Source of the DNA: Bacteroidota bacterium
Lineage (GTDB): Bacteria > Bacteroidota > Bacteroidia > 2-12-FULL-35-15
Direction: 5' to 3'
Length of the DNA stretch: 33,718 bases
Assembly (NCBI GenBank): GCA_026391935.1
Contig: JAPLDC010000098.1
Location: forward strand, 1-33,718
Shown here: in pieces, positions 1-9,400 of the stretch
Layout of the letters: every line of letters begins with the position of its first letter
Position numbering within the stretch: the stretch's first letter is position 1
Notes under the pieces: model-generated
Databases searched by the model: none
What the model was told of the DNA's origin: nothing
Seen by the model: the letters and a program-made list of their open reading frames with translations, nothing else
Position numbers and translations under genes: made by a program

Positions 1-245
1 TTTAAAATAATATAAAAACAAAAACGATATCAAAACTAATTTCAGGTTTTGATATCGTTTTGTTAAAACACCTATTGGAGTAGCAACAGGTCTCAAAATA
101 TTTTTAAAAAATTGGAAACACCGGCAACAAAAATCATGCATGTAGTGGTGGTAGAGCTAAAAACAGGATTAATATTTTTGAATTTTTTTTCCTGACGTTG
201 GATCAAGCTAAACAAATTCTTCCCGATGCCCCAATTTTTTTGTAC
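1..245. other. Gene-free left edge with hairpin and no recognisable gene
   Basis: This stretch holds the hairpin listed separately at 21-61 and otherwise nothing I can name. A plus-strand frame stays open from 108 to the TAA at 255-257, but it has no usable start codon, contains low-complexity A/T tracts and resembles no family I recognise. It may be a decayed gene end or chance. The minus-strand gene downstream of the sigma factor ends at 246, so this region is its 3' flank. Confidence 0.5.
21..61 (-). terminator. Strong inverted repeat, probable rho-independent terminator
   Basis: Positions 21-36 (AAAACGATATCAAAAC) pair perfectly with 46-61 around a 9-base loop, giving a 16-bp stem. Read on the minus strand, the stem is followed by a T-rich tail (complement of 24 to 11), which suits termination of the minus-strand sigma/anti-sigma unit ending at 246. 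On the plus strand the tail is TTTTGTT, so it could also stop a gene lying left of the window. The stem is long and only moderately GC-rich, so part of its role could be RNA stabilisation. Confidence 0.65.
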
Positions 246-1208
246 TTATCTAGTTAAATTAATTTTTCCTTTTTGTTCGTATTTTTTTCCGTCTTTCCCA
301 TCTGCATTAATCATATACAAATAAATTCCCTCTTTTGCCTTTTCTCCTTTTTGGGTTTTACCGTCCCAATTAAACCCTGTTCCCTTATACTCATATACTT
401 TTTGAGCGTCTTTATCATATATGCTTACTTGCATTTTTGCAATATTTTCACTCTTAAAAATAAATATGTCATTCTGTCCGTCTCCATTTGGGGAAAACTC
501 CTTCGGAATAGATTCAATATATGAATTTGCCAAAGCTTCAACCTTAATGCTATCTGTCGCTGTTTTCCCATCTGCACCAGTAGATGTAAGAGTTATAGTA
601 TAAATCCCTGGTTCATCAAAATATTTTATTGGATTTGCGCCAGTCATTGGCTTAGTGCCATCATTGAACGTCCATTTGTTTATTTTGCCATTCCCAATGT
701 TAGAAAGATTGATTATCAAGGGAACTGCGCCGCCAACACAACTGGAAGAAATTGAGGCAACCCTTTCATCTGACAACAATGCTTCGATGGCTTTTTTATC
801 TTTTTTAATTGTTCCTGCAACTTTTGTATCAACAGACTCAGACTCTGTCACCTTTTTAACAACAGGTGTTTCTTTTGCAGAATTTGATAAGAATTTTTTT
901 ATTTCATCTACACTCGATTTTGGTGTTTCTAAAACTACAACTGGCTCTGCCTTTGTTTTTGGTGCTTTAGTATCACTTTTATTATCCGTTCCATTCATAA
1001 CAAAAACTGTTGCAAGCACTGCTGCTGCAGAAGACACAACTGCAATAATAGCATTTGAACCTATTTTGTTAAGTAGCATTTTTGCAATGACGCCCAATCC
1101 AACACCCTTCAATCCTGTTTGGATATTTTTCCAAACGCTCGGACTTACTTCTGCCTCAAAGTTTTCGAAAGAATCTTTGAAAAAATCTTCTATATTATTT
1201 TTCTTCAT
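246..1208 (-). CDS. Anti-sigma-like membrane protein with PKD and gliding-motility C-terminal domain
   Basis: A 320-residue protein, probably anchored in the inner membrane. Residues 1-35 are charged and amphipathic (NIEDFFKDSFENFEAEV, then PSVWKNI), like the short cytoplasmic segment at the start of Bacteroidota proteins encoded next to ECF sigma factors. A single membrane helix spans about 51-71, followed by a Thr/Lys/Val-rich linker to about 155. A PKD-like domain lies near 159-225 and a gliding-motility/T9SS type B C-terminal domain near 234-320 (FSPNGDGQND, WDGK, ending in NLTR). There is no cleavable signal peptide. It starts 5 bp after the sigma gene stop, so the two are co-transcribed. 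I infer that the N-terminus restrains the sigma factor and the outer part senses the envelope. The sigma-binding role is not proven from sequence. Confidence 0.72.
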   Translation of the reverse strand: MKKNNIEDFFKDSFENFEAEVSPSVWKNIQTGLKGVGLGVIAKMLLNKIGSNAIIAVVSSAAAVLATVFVMNGTDNKSDTKAPKTKAEPVVVLETPKSSVDEIKKFLSNSAKETPVVKKVTESESVDTKVAGTIKKDKKAIEALLSDERVASISSSCVGGAVPLIINLSNIGNGKINKWTFNDGTKPMTGANPIKYFDEPGIYTITLTSTGADGKTATDSIKVEALANSYIESIPKEFSPNGDGQNDIFIFKSENIAKMQVSIYDKDAQKVYEYKGTGFNWDGKTQKGEKAKEGIYLYMINADGKDGKKYEQKGKINLTR

Positions 1209-1213
1209 TATAA

Positions 1214-1741
1214 TTACCTGTCTATTGGTATAATTTTCTGTAAATATGCTTTTGCCCTTGAATACTGAGATTTGGAGGTGCCTTCCGAAATGTTAAGCAT
1301 TTCTCCGATCTCCTTATGTGAATAACCTTCAATGGCATAAAGGTTAAAAACTGTTTTAAATCCAAGAGGCAACGTTTGTATAATCTTTAATAAATCTTTC
1401 GCTGCAAAATTGTCGTTAATATATGTATTAGACGGAAGCATAAATTCAACGCTATCCAGCTCAATGTTTTGTTTTAGTTTTTTATTCTTACGAATATTGG
1501 TAAGTGCGGTATTAACCATTATTTTTCTTACCCAACCTTCCAAAGAACCTGTTCCCTTAAACGACCCAATGTTTTCGAAAATACTTATAAAAGCATTTTG
1601 TACTACATCTTCCGCTTCCTCTGTGCTATCGCAATACCGTAAGCACACGCCCATCATTTTACGAGCAAATTTTTCGTATAAATTCTTCTGAGCAATTGCA
1701 TTCTTTTCGATGCACCCTTTTACTATTTGCTCATCAGTCAT
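1214..1741 (-). CDS. ECF-type RNA polymerase sigma factor
   Basis: A 175-residue cytoplasmic sigma-70 family protein of normal length for the extracytoplasmic-function group. Region 2 covers roughly residues 15-90, including the -10 recognition part (DSTEEAEDVVQNAFISIF, then GWVRKIMVNTALTNIRK). Region 4, the helix-turn-helix that reads the -35 element, covers about 115-170 (PLGFKTVFNLYAIEGYSHKE, then ISEGTSKSQYSRAK). It directs transcription of a target set not visible here. The adjacent downstream gene, 5 bp away, encodes a membrane protein with an anti-sigma-like N-terminus and is its likely regulator. The region before the start carries a 14-bp palindrome that could be an operator. Confidence 0.9.
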   Translation of the reverse strand: MTDEQIVKGCIEKNAIAQKNLYEKFARKMMGVCLRYCDSTEEAEDVVQNAFISIFENIGSFKGTGSLEGWVRKIMVNTALTNIRKNKKLKQNIELDSVEFMLPSNTYINDNFAAKDLLKIIQTLPLGFKTVFNLYAIEGYSHKEIGEMLNISEGTSKSQYSRAKAYLQKIIPIDR

Positions 1742-1761
1742 ATTTGATTTCTAGTGTGTAG

Positions 1762-1775
1762 ATGCAAAGTTGCAT
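1762..1775. promoter_or_regulatory. 14-bp palindrome before the ECF sigma gene
   Basis: ATGCAA and TTGCAT are perfect inverted halves with a 2-base spacer, centred about 27 bp upstream of the sigma start codon. Read on the minus strand, the complement of 1765-1772 is CAACTTTG, one mismatch from the Bacteroidota -7 element TAnnTTTG, so promoter and dyad would overlap. No clear -33 element is visible. A regulatory role is inference from position and symmetry. Confidence 0.3.
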
Positions 1776-1857
1776 TATTTGGTTGCACGAAGAAAAAAAT
1801 TTTTAGATTTTATCAACAAATCATTATATATCCATAAATCAATAGCACTTTTGGGGT

Positions 1858-4073
1858 ATGGCAAAGAAGTTTAAAAGCAAACCAGAAGGAAAGAAAAAAA
1901 GTTTTTTTTTCGAAGAGATACTAAAAGTATTGTCTTCAAACAGAAATAAATCACTCAATTACAAGCAGATAGCTGCCGAACTCCATATTACCGATTTTGC
2001 TCAACGTCAAATTATCAATGTTGTTTTAGAGGAATTAAAAAACAAGGGCCTGGTTCAAGAGCCTGAACGAGGGAAATTTAAGATAAAAAGTGTTGAGATG
2101 TTCATTACAGGCAAAGTGGATATGACATCCACAGGCAGCGCTTATATTATTTCGGAAGAAACGGAAGAAGATGTTGTTGTTGCACCAAAAAAGACACTCA
2201 ATGCAATGCATGGCGATATCGTAAAGGTGCGGATATTCCCAAAAGGCAAAGGCAAACAGGAAGGTGAAATAGTTGAAGTTCTTGAAAGGGCTAAAATAAA
2301 ATTTGTTGGAACAATTCAAATCTCTCCTCGTTTTGCTTTTCTTGTGCCTAGCAATAACAAGGTCCATGTCGATATTTACATTCCGATTGATAAGTTAAAC
2401 GGTGCTAAAAACGGACAAAAAGCCATTGCAAAAATTACTGAATGGCCGAAAAATGGCGTTAATCCTATTGGAGAAATTATTGAAGTACTTGGTGACGTAG
2501 GAGAAAACAATACAGAAATGCACGCCATTCTTGCTGAATTTGGCTTGCCGTACGAGTTTCCAAAGGATGTGGAACGAGCGGCAGATCTTATTCCTATTAA
2601 GATCACGGCAGATGAGATTTCTAAACGTCGGGATTTCCGCGATATAACTACGTTTACCATCGACCCTGTTGATGCAAAAGATTTTGATGATGCGCTATCG
2701 ATACAAAAATTAGATAACGGTAACTGGGAAATAGGCGTTCACATTGCTGATGTGAGCCATTATGTGAAACCTTCTTCCATGATCGACCAGGAAGCAATTT
2801 CCCGTGCCACCTCCGTTTACCTTGTTGACAGGGTAGTTCCAATGCTTCCGGAAGTTTTATCAAACAACGTTTGTTCTCTTCGCCCACACGAAGAAAAATT
2901 ATGTTTCTCGGCCGTTTTTGAAATGACCGAAGATGCAGAAGTTGTTGCGGAGTGGTTTGGCAGGACCATCATTAATTCTGACAGACGCTTCACATATGAA
3001 GAAGCCCAGCTGGTTATCGAAACAGAAGAAGGTGATTTCTGCGATGAAATCTTAACCCTGGATAAATTATCTAAAACGTTAAGAGCAAATCGATTTAAAA
3101 AAGGGAGTATCGCGTTTGAAAAACTGGAAGTTAAATTTCATCTTGATGAAAATGGAAATCCTACCGGTGTGTTTTTTAAGACTGCAAAAGATTCCAATCA
3201 ACTGATCGAAGATTTTATGCTTCTTGCAAATAGAAAAGTAGCGGAATTTGTAGGAAAAAAGAAACAAGATACAAAAGCGAAGAGTCAAGAGCCTAAAGAA
3301 AACAGCAAAGAGTCGCAACGGCCTTTTGTATATAGGGTTCACGACAAACCAAATCCGGATAAACTTGCAAATTTTTCGGAATTTGTATACGAAGATATCC
3401 TGATGTGATGGTACATCGATTGCTACAACATTATTTGGATGGCGGCAAAAACCCCGATATCGATAAATTGGAAGAGCAATGTAAACACTCTTCGGAAATG
3501 GAAAAACTTGCAGCTGATGCCGAGCGCGCATCCATTAAATATAAACAGGTTCAATACTTAACAGATAAAATAGGTCAGGAATTTGATGGTGTCATTTCTG
3601 GTGTAACAGAGTGGGGAATTTTTGTGGAGATCATCGAAAATCATTGCGAAGGAATGGTTCGTTTGCGTGAATTAAGAGACGATAATTATTATTTTGATGA
3701 AGATAATTATTGTTTGCGTGGCAGAAAATTCGGAAAAGTATTAACGCTTGGCGATACTGTTAGAATAGAAATAAAGCGTGCCGACCTTGTTAAGAAACAG
3801 CTGGATTTTGCATTGGTGGAGGTGTTTGAAGAAACAAACAAGAATCAAGAATCAAATCACAAGAATCAAGACAAGGGACAAAAAAGCAAACTTTCAAAAC
3901 GCGAACAACACAAAGCGAAAAATAAAAATTTTAAAGAGGAAATGAAATCCGCAACGGAACGAAACAAACAGAACAAAACCGTTTCTGATGCTGATGACAA
4001 ACCTACAGAGCCTAAGCCACAAAAACCTTCTACCGGAAATCCGTTTATTGACGAATGGGGTTTTGAGGTCTGA
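1858..4073 (+). pseudogene. rnr: Ribonuclease R, disrupted by internal deletion and frameshift
   Basis: RNase R is a cytoplasmic 3'-5' exoribonuclease that degrades structured RNA. The first frame (1858-3408) encodes an N-terminal winged-helix segment, cold-shock-like domains and most of the RNB catalytic domain, with all four metal-binding aspartates (D269, D275, D277, D278 in DPVDAKDFDDAL). It runs through YRVHDKPNPDKLANFSEFV and then stops. The second frame resumes at 3387 with IRRYPDVMVHRLLQHYLDGG and continues through the S1 domain (DGVISGVTEWGIFVE) and a Lys-rich tail to 4073. Between EFV and IRRYPD the family normally carries the FGY to HFTSP stretch, with the conserved HxGLAF motif; by my recollection that is some 60-75 residues, and it is absent here. 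The frames also differ by one base. Flanks look undegraded, so this is either a recent lesion or an assembly error. Confidence 0.85.
3838..3879 (+). repeat. Tandem 21-bp repeat in the RNase R tail
   Basis: The 13-mer ACAAGAATCAAGA occurs at 3838-3850 and again at 3859-3871, a period of 21 bases or 7 codons. It encodes the Asn/Gln/Lys-rich start of the C-terminal tail after the S1 domain. A related GAAGAGTCAAGAG motif lies at 3279-3291, in a Lys/Gln/Ser-rich insertion between RNB strands of the same gene. Both look like simple-sequence expansion in permissive linkers. Confidence 0.6.
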
Positions 4074-4109
4074 CGTATCTTTAGCGCTCGTTTTTCGTTA
4101 TACTTTCAA

Positions 4110-5657
4110 ATGCTCTTATTACAAAAGAAATATTTCTTTTTTATTTTTCTCTGTTTATCCTGCTTCTTTGGAGTTGCACAGTGCGCGGTTACCTTTCAGA
4201 AAAACGACAAAGAGGGTCTCAAAACGGTATCGGGAAAAATCATTCTTCCTGCAATATATGATTACATTGACATCACAAACAAGAAGGACCGCATTGTCTT
4301 GTGCAAAGACAAGAAGTCTGCTCTTGCAAATGGAAAAGGCGAACTGATAACCAACTTTATTTATGATTGGGTAGACAGTTATTATTCGTGGGGGCCCATG
4401 ACCGTTAAGAAAGGTGTTGGTTACGGGCTCATCGACTCTCTGGGCAACGAAGTTGTTCCTACTATTTATCAGCAAGCATATCGATTGTCTTCAAGCCCTT
4501 TTTGTGTAGTGCAACTTTCAGGTCGCTGGGGTATTATGGATCTGAAAGGAAAAATGATAGTTCCAATAGGGTACGATGATCTTGAGTCTTGGAATTATTC
4601 TGAAGGACTCATTCCAGCAAAAAGGGGAAGCCGCTGGGGTTTCATTGACACCTTAAACAATATTAAAATCCCATTCATCTATGATGGTGTAGAAGGTTTT
4701 TCTGAAGGGTTGGCTACAGTAGCTTTAACCTATGGGAGATGGGGATATATTGACAAACAAAACAACGTTATTATCCCTTTCGGTTATGATCACTATGGTA
4801 GCTGTGATGGCGGTGGAACAAATTTTAAAAATGGCCGAGCCAAAGTTAGTGTCCACGGAAGACCAAATCTTGAAGGGTATATCAATGTGAAAAATGAGTT
4901 TGTAATACCGCTGAAATATAACTGTATCGGCGATTTTGAAAATGGCTTTGCCCGAGTTCAATATGGCAAAAAATTTGGTTATGTCGATACACTCGGCAAT
5001 GAATGGCTTTTAAACCCTTACAATACATCGGCGCCAGAATGGGGGAATATTAAACCTCCACCAAAAGATATTCCATATAATCCGAATACCCTGTCAAAAG
5101 AGCTTCCTAACAAAAGAGTTGGCTTGTGGACAATGGAAGAGCTTCTTGAACAGGCTTTAACTAGCTTCCGAGAAGAGCCCAAGCAATATCCACAAATGTC
5201 AAATCTTAAACAACTTTGTATTTCATATGGCATATTTCTGAATGGTAATTATGTATATAAATTCTTCAGCAAAAGGAGTCAGTGGCAAGCCTTCCTAAAT
5301 GAAACCGTTTTTAAGATCATTTCTGATGAAAAATTAAGAATATCATTCTATAACTGGGCCATGCCTTATTACAAAAAGTGCTTTGAAACTCTGCACCCTT
5401 TTCATAAAAAGGCATACAAAGAGATCGCGATATACCTGAAAGATTATATGAATTCGTACAATCTAGAAAAGACCATAAAATTTATGGAAGAAGATGAACG
5501 AGCCTTCGCAAGGAAAAATTATAAGGGCGAAATAGACCCTTGTAGAAAAATGAGTGCCTTTGTTGATCGACTGATAATCATTCACAAAGTGATCTCGGTA
5601 ATTGACGCGAAGAAATGGGTAAACATTATTGCTGATGAAGTTGCAACATGGGAATAA
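4110..5657 (+). CDS. Exported WG-repeat protein
   Basis: A 515-residue protein with a signal peptide (hydrophobic residues about 8-24, ending near VAQC). About eight degenerate WG repeats follow to residue 325. The clearest units are RWGIMDLKGKMIVPIGYDD, RWGFIDTLNNIKIPFIYDG and RWGYIDKQNNVIIPFGYD, with terminal FGYVDTLGNEW. WG repeats form beta-rich modules of unknown function, common in Bacteroidota surface and periplasmic proteins. Residues about 330-515 are helical and match nothing I recognise. The signal peptide supports the ATG at 4110. The gene stands alone, 36 bp after rnr and before a bidirectional terminator. A Cys near the cleavage site raises the possibility of a lipoprotein, but VAQC is a poor lipobox. 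The cellular role is unknown. Confidence 0.75.
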   Translation: MLLLQKKYFFFIFLCLSCFFGVAQCAVTFQKNDKEGLKTVSGKIILPAIYDYIDITNKKDRIVLCKDKKSALANGKGELITNFIYDWVDSYYSWGPMTVKKGVGYGLIDSLGNEVVPTIYQQAYRLSSSPFCVVQLSGRWGIMDLKGKMIVPIGYDDLESWNYSEGLIPAKRGSRWGFIDTLNNIKIPFIYDGVEGFSEGLATVALTYGRWGYIDKQNNVIIPFGYDHYGSCDGGGTNFKNGRAKVSVHGRPNLEGYINVKNEFVIPLKYNCIGDFENGFARVQYGKKFGYVDTLGNEWLLNPYNTSAPEWGNIKPPPKDIPYNPNTLSKELPNKRVGLWTMEELLEQALTSFREEPKQYPQMSNLKQLCISYGIFLNGNYVYKFFSKRSQWQAFLNETVFKIISDEKLRISFYNWAMPYYKKCFETLHPFHKKAYKEIAIYLKDYMNSYNLEKTIKFMEEDERAFARKNYKGEIDPCRKMSAFVDRLIIIHKVISVIDAKKWVNIIADEVATWE

Positions 5658-5659
5658 AA

Positions 5660-5686
5660 AAGCCACCTCATCGGTGGCTTCTTTTT
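5660..5686. terminator. Bidirectional rho-independent terminator
   Basis: AAGCCACC (5660-5667) pairs perfectly with GGTGGCTT (5673-5680) around a 5-base loop. A-tract and T-tract flank the two sides, so it can terminate transcription from both directions. It sits 2 bp after the WG-repeat gene stop and 12 bp beyond the minus-strand response regulator stop, exactly where two convergent units need it. Confidence 0.9.
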
Positions 5687-5698
5687 ATTTGAATCTGA

Positions 5699-6451
5699 TT
5701 AGATCATATTCAATCTTTTTGCAAGGTCATCTTTATAAGAACCTCCTATCGGAATTAATTTTTTGTCTTCTTCCAAAATCAAATTCGGTTGTTCGATAGC
5801 AACAATCTTATCGATACGCACAATGAAAGAACGATGAACACGGATAAAATCACTTGCAGGTAATTTTTTCTCTATATCCTTCATTGTAGAGTGGATCGTG
5901 TATCTAGCATTGTTAGTATTGATTACAACATAATCTTTCAGCGCTTCAACAAAATAAATATCGCTGGTATTAACTTTAACCAAGCGGGAATTTGATTTGA
6001 CAAAAATAATCTCTTTAGATTCTTTATTTTCAACGATAGAATATAAAAAATCTCTCTCTTTTTTTACGTCTGTTTCTTTCTCATGCTTATAAATCGCCAT
6101 TTCAATCGATGTGTGTAAATCAATTTCTTTGAAAGGCTTAATGATATAACCATAAGGTTCAGAAACTTTTGCTTTACTTAATGTGCTTTCATCCGCATAA
6201 GCTGTCAGATAAATTATCGGAATATTAAATTTTTCTCGAATATGTCCAGCCGCTTCAATCCCGCTCATTTCGCCCTTTAGCATTATATCCATCAGAACGA
6301 GATCCGGTTTTAACTCTTCTGCAAACTTGATAGCATCTTCTCCTGTTGAACACATTCCAACTACAGAATATCCAAGCTTTTTCAGGCTATGTTGAATATC
6401 TTTGGCAACAATACTTTCGTCTTCAACTATTAGAATGTTTGTTTTTGACAT
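5699..6451 (-). CDS. LytTR-family response regulator
   Basis: A 250-residue cytoplasmic two-component regulator. The receiver domain covers about 3-122: acidic pocket VEDE near residues 9-12, phospho-acceptor Asp55 in LVLMDIML, the switch Thr in YLTAYAD and Lys in IIKPF. A LytTR DNA-binding domain covers about 147-250 (KVNTSDIYFVEALKDYVV, then FIRVHRSFIVRIDKI). LytTR proteins bind direct repeats upstream of target promoters. The start codon lies 1 bp after the stop of the eight-PAS histidine kinase, making that kinase its cognate partner. Targets are not visible; co-location with the T9SS-related genes upstream makes surface or secretion functions plausible but unproven. Confidence 0.93.
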   Translation of the reverse strand: MSKTNILIVEDESIVAKDIQHSLKKLGYSVVGMCSTGEDAIKFAEELKPDLVLMDIMLKGEMSGIEAAGHIREKFNIPIIYLTAYADESTLSKAKVSEPYGYIIKPFKEIDLHTSIEMAIYKHEKETDVKKERDFLYSIVENKESKEIIFVKSNSRLVKVNTSDIYFVEALKDYVVINTNNARYTIHSTMKDIEKKLPASDFIRVHRSFIVRIDKIVAIEQPNLILEEDKKLIPIGGSYKDDLAKRLNMI

Positions 6452-6452
6452 T

Positions 6453-9400
6453 TTATATTCGATTTTTTATTTGATTTTGTTTAAACTTAATACAATAGTT
6501 TGTTCCTTTTTCGACATTCAATTCAATTGTTCCACTCAACTGATCTGTCAAAGTTACAACTAATTGTAATCCCAATGATTCCGTATTTCTGAAATCAAGG
6601 TCTGCAGGCAGCCCTTTTCCGTTATCTCCGATATTTAATACAAGGTCATCATCAATAACTTGCATCTTAATGGTTATTTCTCCATCCCGACTATTTTCGA
6701 CAAAAGCGTACTTTAATGCGTTAGAAACTATTTCATTAATGATTAACCCGCATGGAATTGCCAGGTCTAAATTAAGAAAAACATTTTGAATGTCAAGATT
6801 TAATTTAATTTCATTATCAAAATTCGAATACGAGTGAAGCAAATTTTGTGAAAGATTTACTACATATTCAGTGAAATTAATGCTTGAAAAGTCTTTCGTT
6901 TGGTATAAACTTTCGTGAATAAAGGCCATTGACTTAATCCTGTTCTGGCTCTCTTTTAAAATATCAAGCGTTCCTTCATCTTTCACGTAGGACGATTGAA
7001 GGTTCAATATACTTGAGATCACTTGTAAATTATTTTTTACCCTGTGATGCACCTCTTTTAAAAGTATTTCTTTTTCTTGCAAAGATTGGCGGATACGCTC
7101 TTCCGAGATCTTTTTCTCTGTTACATCGTGCCCTATACCAGAAACCTCGATAACAAAGCCCGATTCATCAGAAATAGGGTTTAAATAAATTTCGCTCCAG
7201 CTTTCGTGTCCATCCTTTTCAACAAACTGCGTTTCAAAATATTGTGGCTCGCCCGCAAATGCTCGTTCATATTTTTTAATCCAAAAATTATTATGTTCCT
7301 GCGATGAAACAGAGTCTCCCGAGATCATTGATAATCCAACATTCGCTCTAATTCCATATCTTTTTATAAGCTGCTTGTCATAATTCTGATTAAATGTTGT
7401 CAAGCAAATGTTTTTGTCAACCGTCCAAATAACGTGAGAGCTGCTCTCAATAATTGCATTAAATTTTGCCGATTGTGTTCGCAATGTTTCATCTGCCTTT
7501 TTTAATTGTGAGATATCTCTTGAAACACCCATAGCACCAATCAACTCTCCTTCATCATTTTTAAGAATAGAGGCAGATAAATAGGAAATGAATTTTTCGC
7601 CATTTTTTCTAACATTTGTTACCTCCCCGGCATATACCCCATTTTTAAAAAGCTCATCTTCTGTAATTTTTATCCGTTCTTTCGGATCCTCATACAACAT
7701 ACTCACATGTTTTCCTAACACTTCATTAACTGTGTATCCGAATGTAGCTTGAGCTGCTTGGTTAAATTCTGTGATCAGCCCTTTGCGATCGGAAGCGCAG
7801 ATCATGTCAATAGAACCATTGATAATTAAACGCGTATATTTTTGAGATTCCAACAACTTTAATTGTATTACTTTCCGGGCAGTAATTTCTTGCTCCAGCA
7901 ACACATTTGTTTCTTCTGCTATTTGTGCCCTTAACTGTTCTTTTGCTAATTGTTTTTCTATTCCGATCTTATGCATTGTTACCTGAATGGCTGCGGCCCC
8001 ATTGTAATTTACATGCTCTGCTTGCAATTCAAGCTCCACCAAATTCCCTTTTGCCGTTTTTACTGTCGTCTCTCTGAAAGCGCGAGACTCCGGAGGATAG
8101 TTGGCCCTCATACGTCCTTTTACCTCCTCCTGAAATTCGGGAAGAATGAAATCTAATACAGTTTTGTTTTTAAGGTCTTCGGAAGAGTTTATTTCTACTA
8201 TACCAAATGCACTTGGGTTTGCAAATATTATTTTGCCATCAGTCGGATTAAAAATAAAGATCCCATCCGGAGATTTGTCGACAAGGTTTTTATAGTTTTC
8301 TCCGCTTTGTTTCAGTTCCGATTCGTATTGTTTTTTTTCATCAATATCAAAAACAAAACCTTCCAAAAACAATAATTTTCCTTCTTCAGAAAAAACCCCT
8401 TCCCCTTTTTCCAACACCCACTTGGTTTCACCAGAGGACTTAATTATCCGATATTCAAATTCATAAGGCAACCGGTTCTTAAGCGCTTTTTGAATTTCTT
8501 CTTTTAGAAAAGGAGCGTCATCAGGATGGGTAATTTCTGCAAATGACATTGTTTTATTATCTACAACATCTTTAGGATCATATCCCGTAAGCTCTTTAAA
8601 CCCTTTGCTCACAAAACGCATAGTCCAATTTTTATCATTGTCGCAGCGGTATGCCATTCCGGGAAGGTTATTCATCAAGGAAGAAAGTGCGCGTTCACTT
8701 TCTTTTAACACCCTGTCTGTATTTTTCCGCTGAGAAATATTATTAAAGATGGTTTGTATCCCCTTTTTTCCATTGTGGAAAACTAATTTAGACTTGATCT
8801 CCAAGTCTAAAATTTCGCCAGCAGGTGTTTTAACCTCAATTTCAAAAAAGTGCAACATTTCACCATTTAAGACACGTTTTGCACGATCAGCTATTTCTTT
8901 GTGATATTTTGGAAGAATATAATTATTAATGTTCAGGTTGCTGACATTTTCAATCGTTCTCTCCTTTATTCCGAATATTTCAAAAGCCGCCTTGTTTGCA
9001 AAAACAACGATGTAGTCAACATAAATTATTACACCACTCGGAATTTCCTGTAAAAAGTGGATATGGCTTTCTTCGCTTTCTTTTGACTTCTCTTCACTTA
9101 ATTTTTGAGCAGTAACATCTCTTGAGATCCCTTCAATAGCTATCAGGCGTTTATTGTTATCAAACACAGGCTTACTTCGTGTTTCGGTCCAAATAACACT
9201 GCCGTCTTTTTTGATCCACCTTACAACAATTTCAGGCCCTTTAATATTACTTACTTTGGCTTTACTTTTTAATAGTTTTTCTGATTCACCAAGCAAAGGA
9301 ACATCATCGGGATGAATAATTTTGAATCCTAAAAAAGGGTCTTTATAAAAATCTTCCGCTGAATAGCCTGTAATGTCTTTTACAGAGGGGCTGACATATT

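Noticed and set aside
108..257. Plus-strand open frame ending in LTLDQAKQILPDAPIFLYLSS-like sequence
   Set aside because: There is no start codon, it has low-complexity tracts, and it overlaps the end of the anti-sigma-like gene. I recognise no family, so it is left as a possible remnant only.
3405..4073. Independent S1-domain protein starting at GTG 3405
   Set aside because: The upstream codons in the same frame (IRRYPD) continue the RNase R signature, so this is the displaced 3' part of rnr rather than a separate gene.
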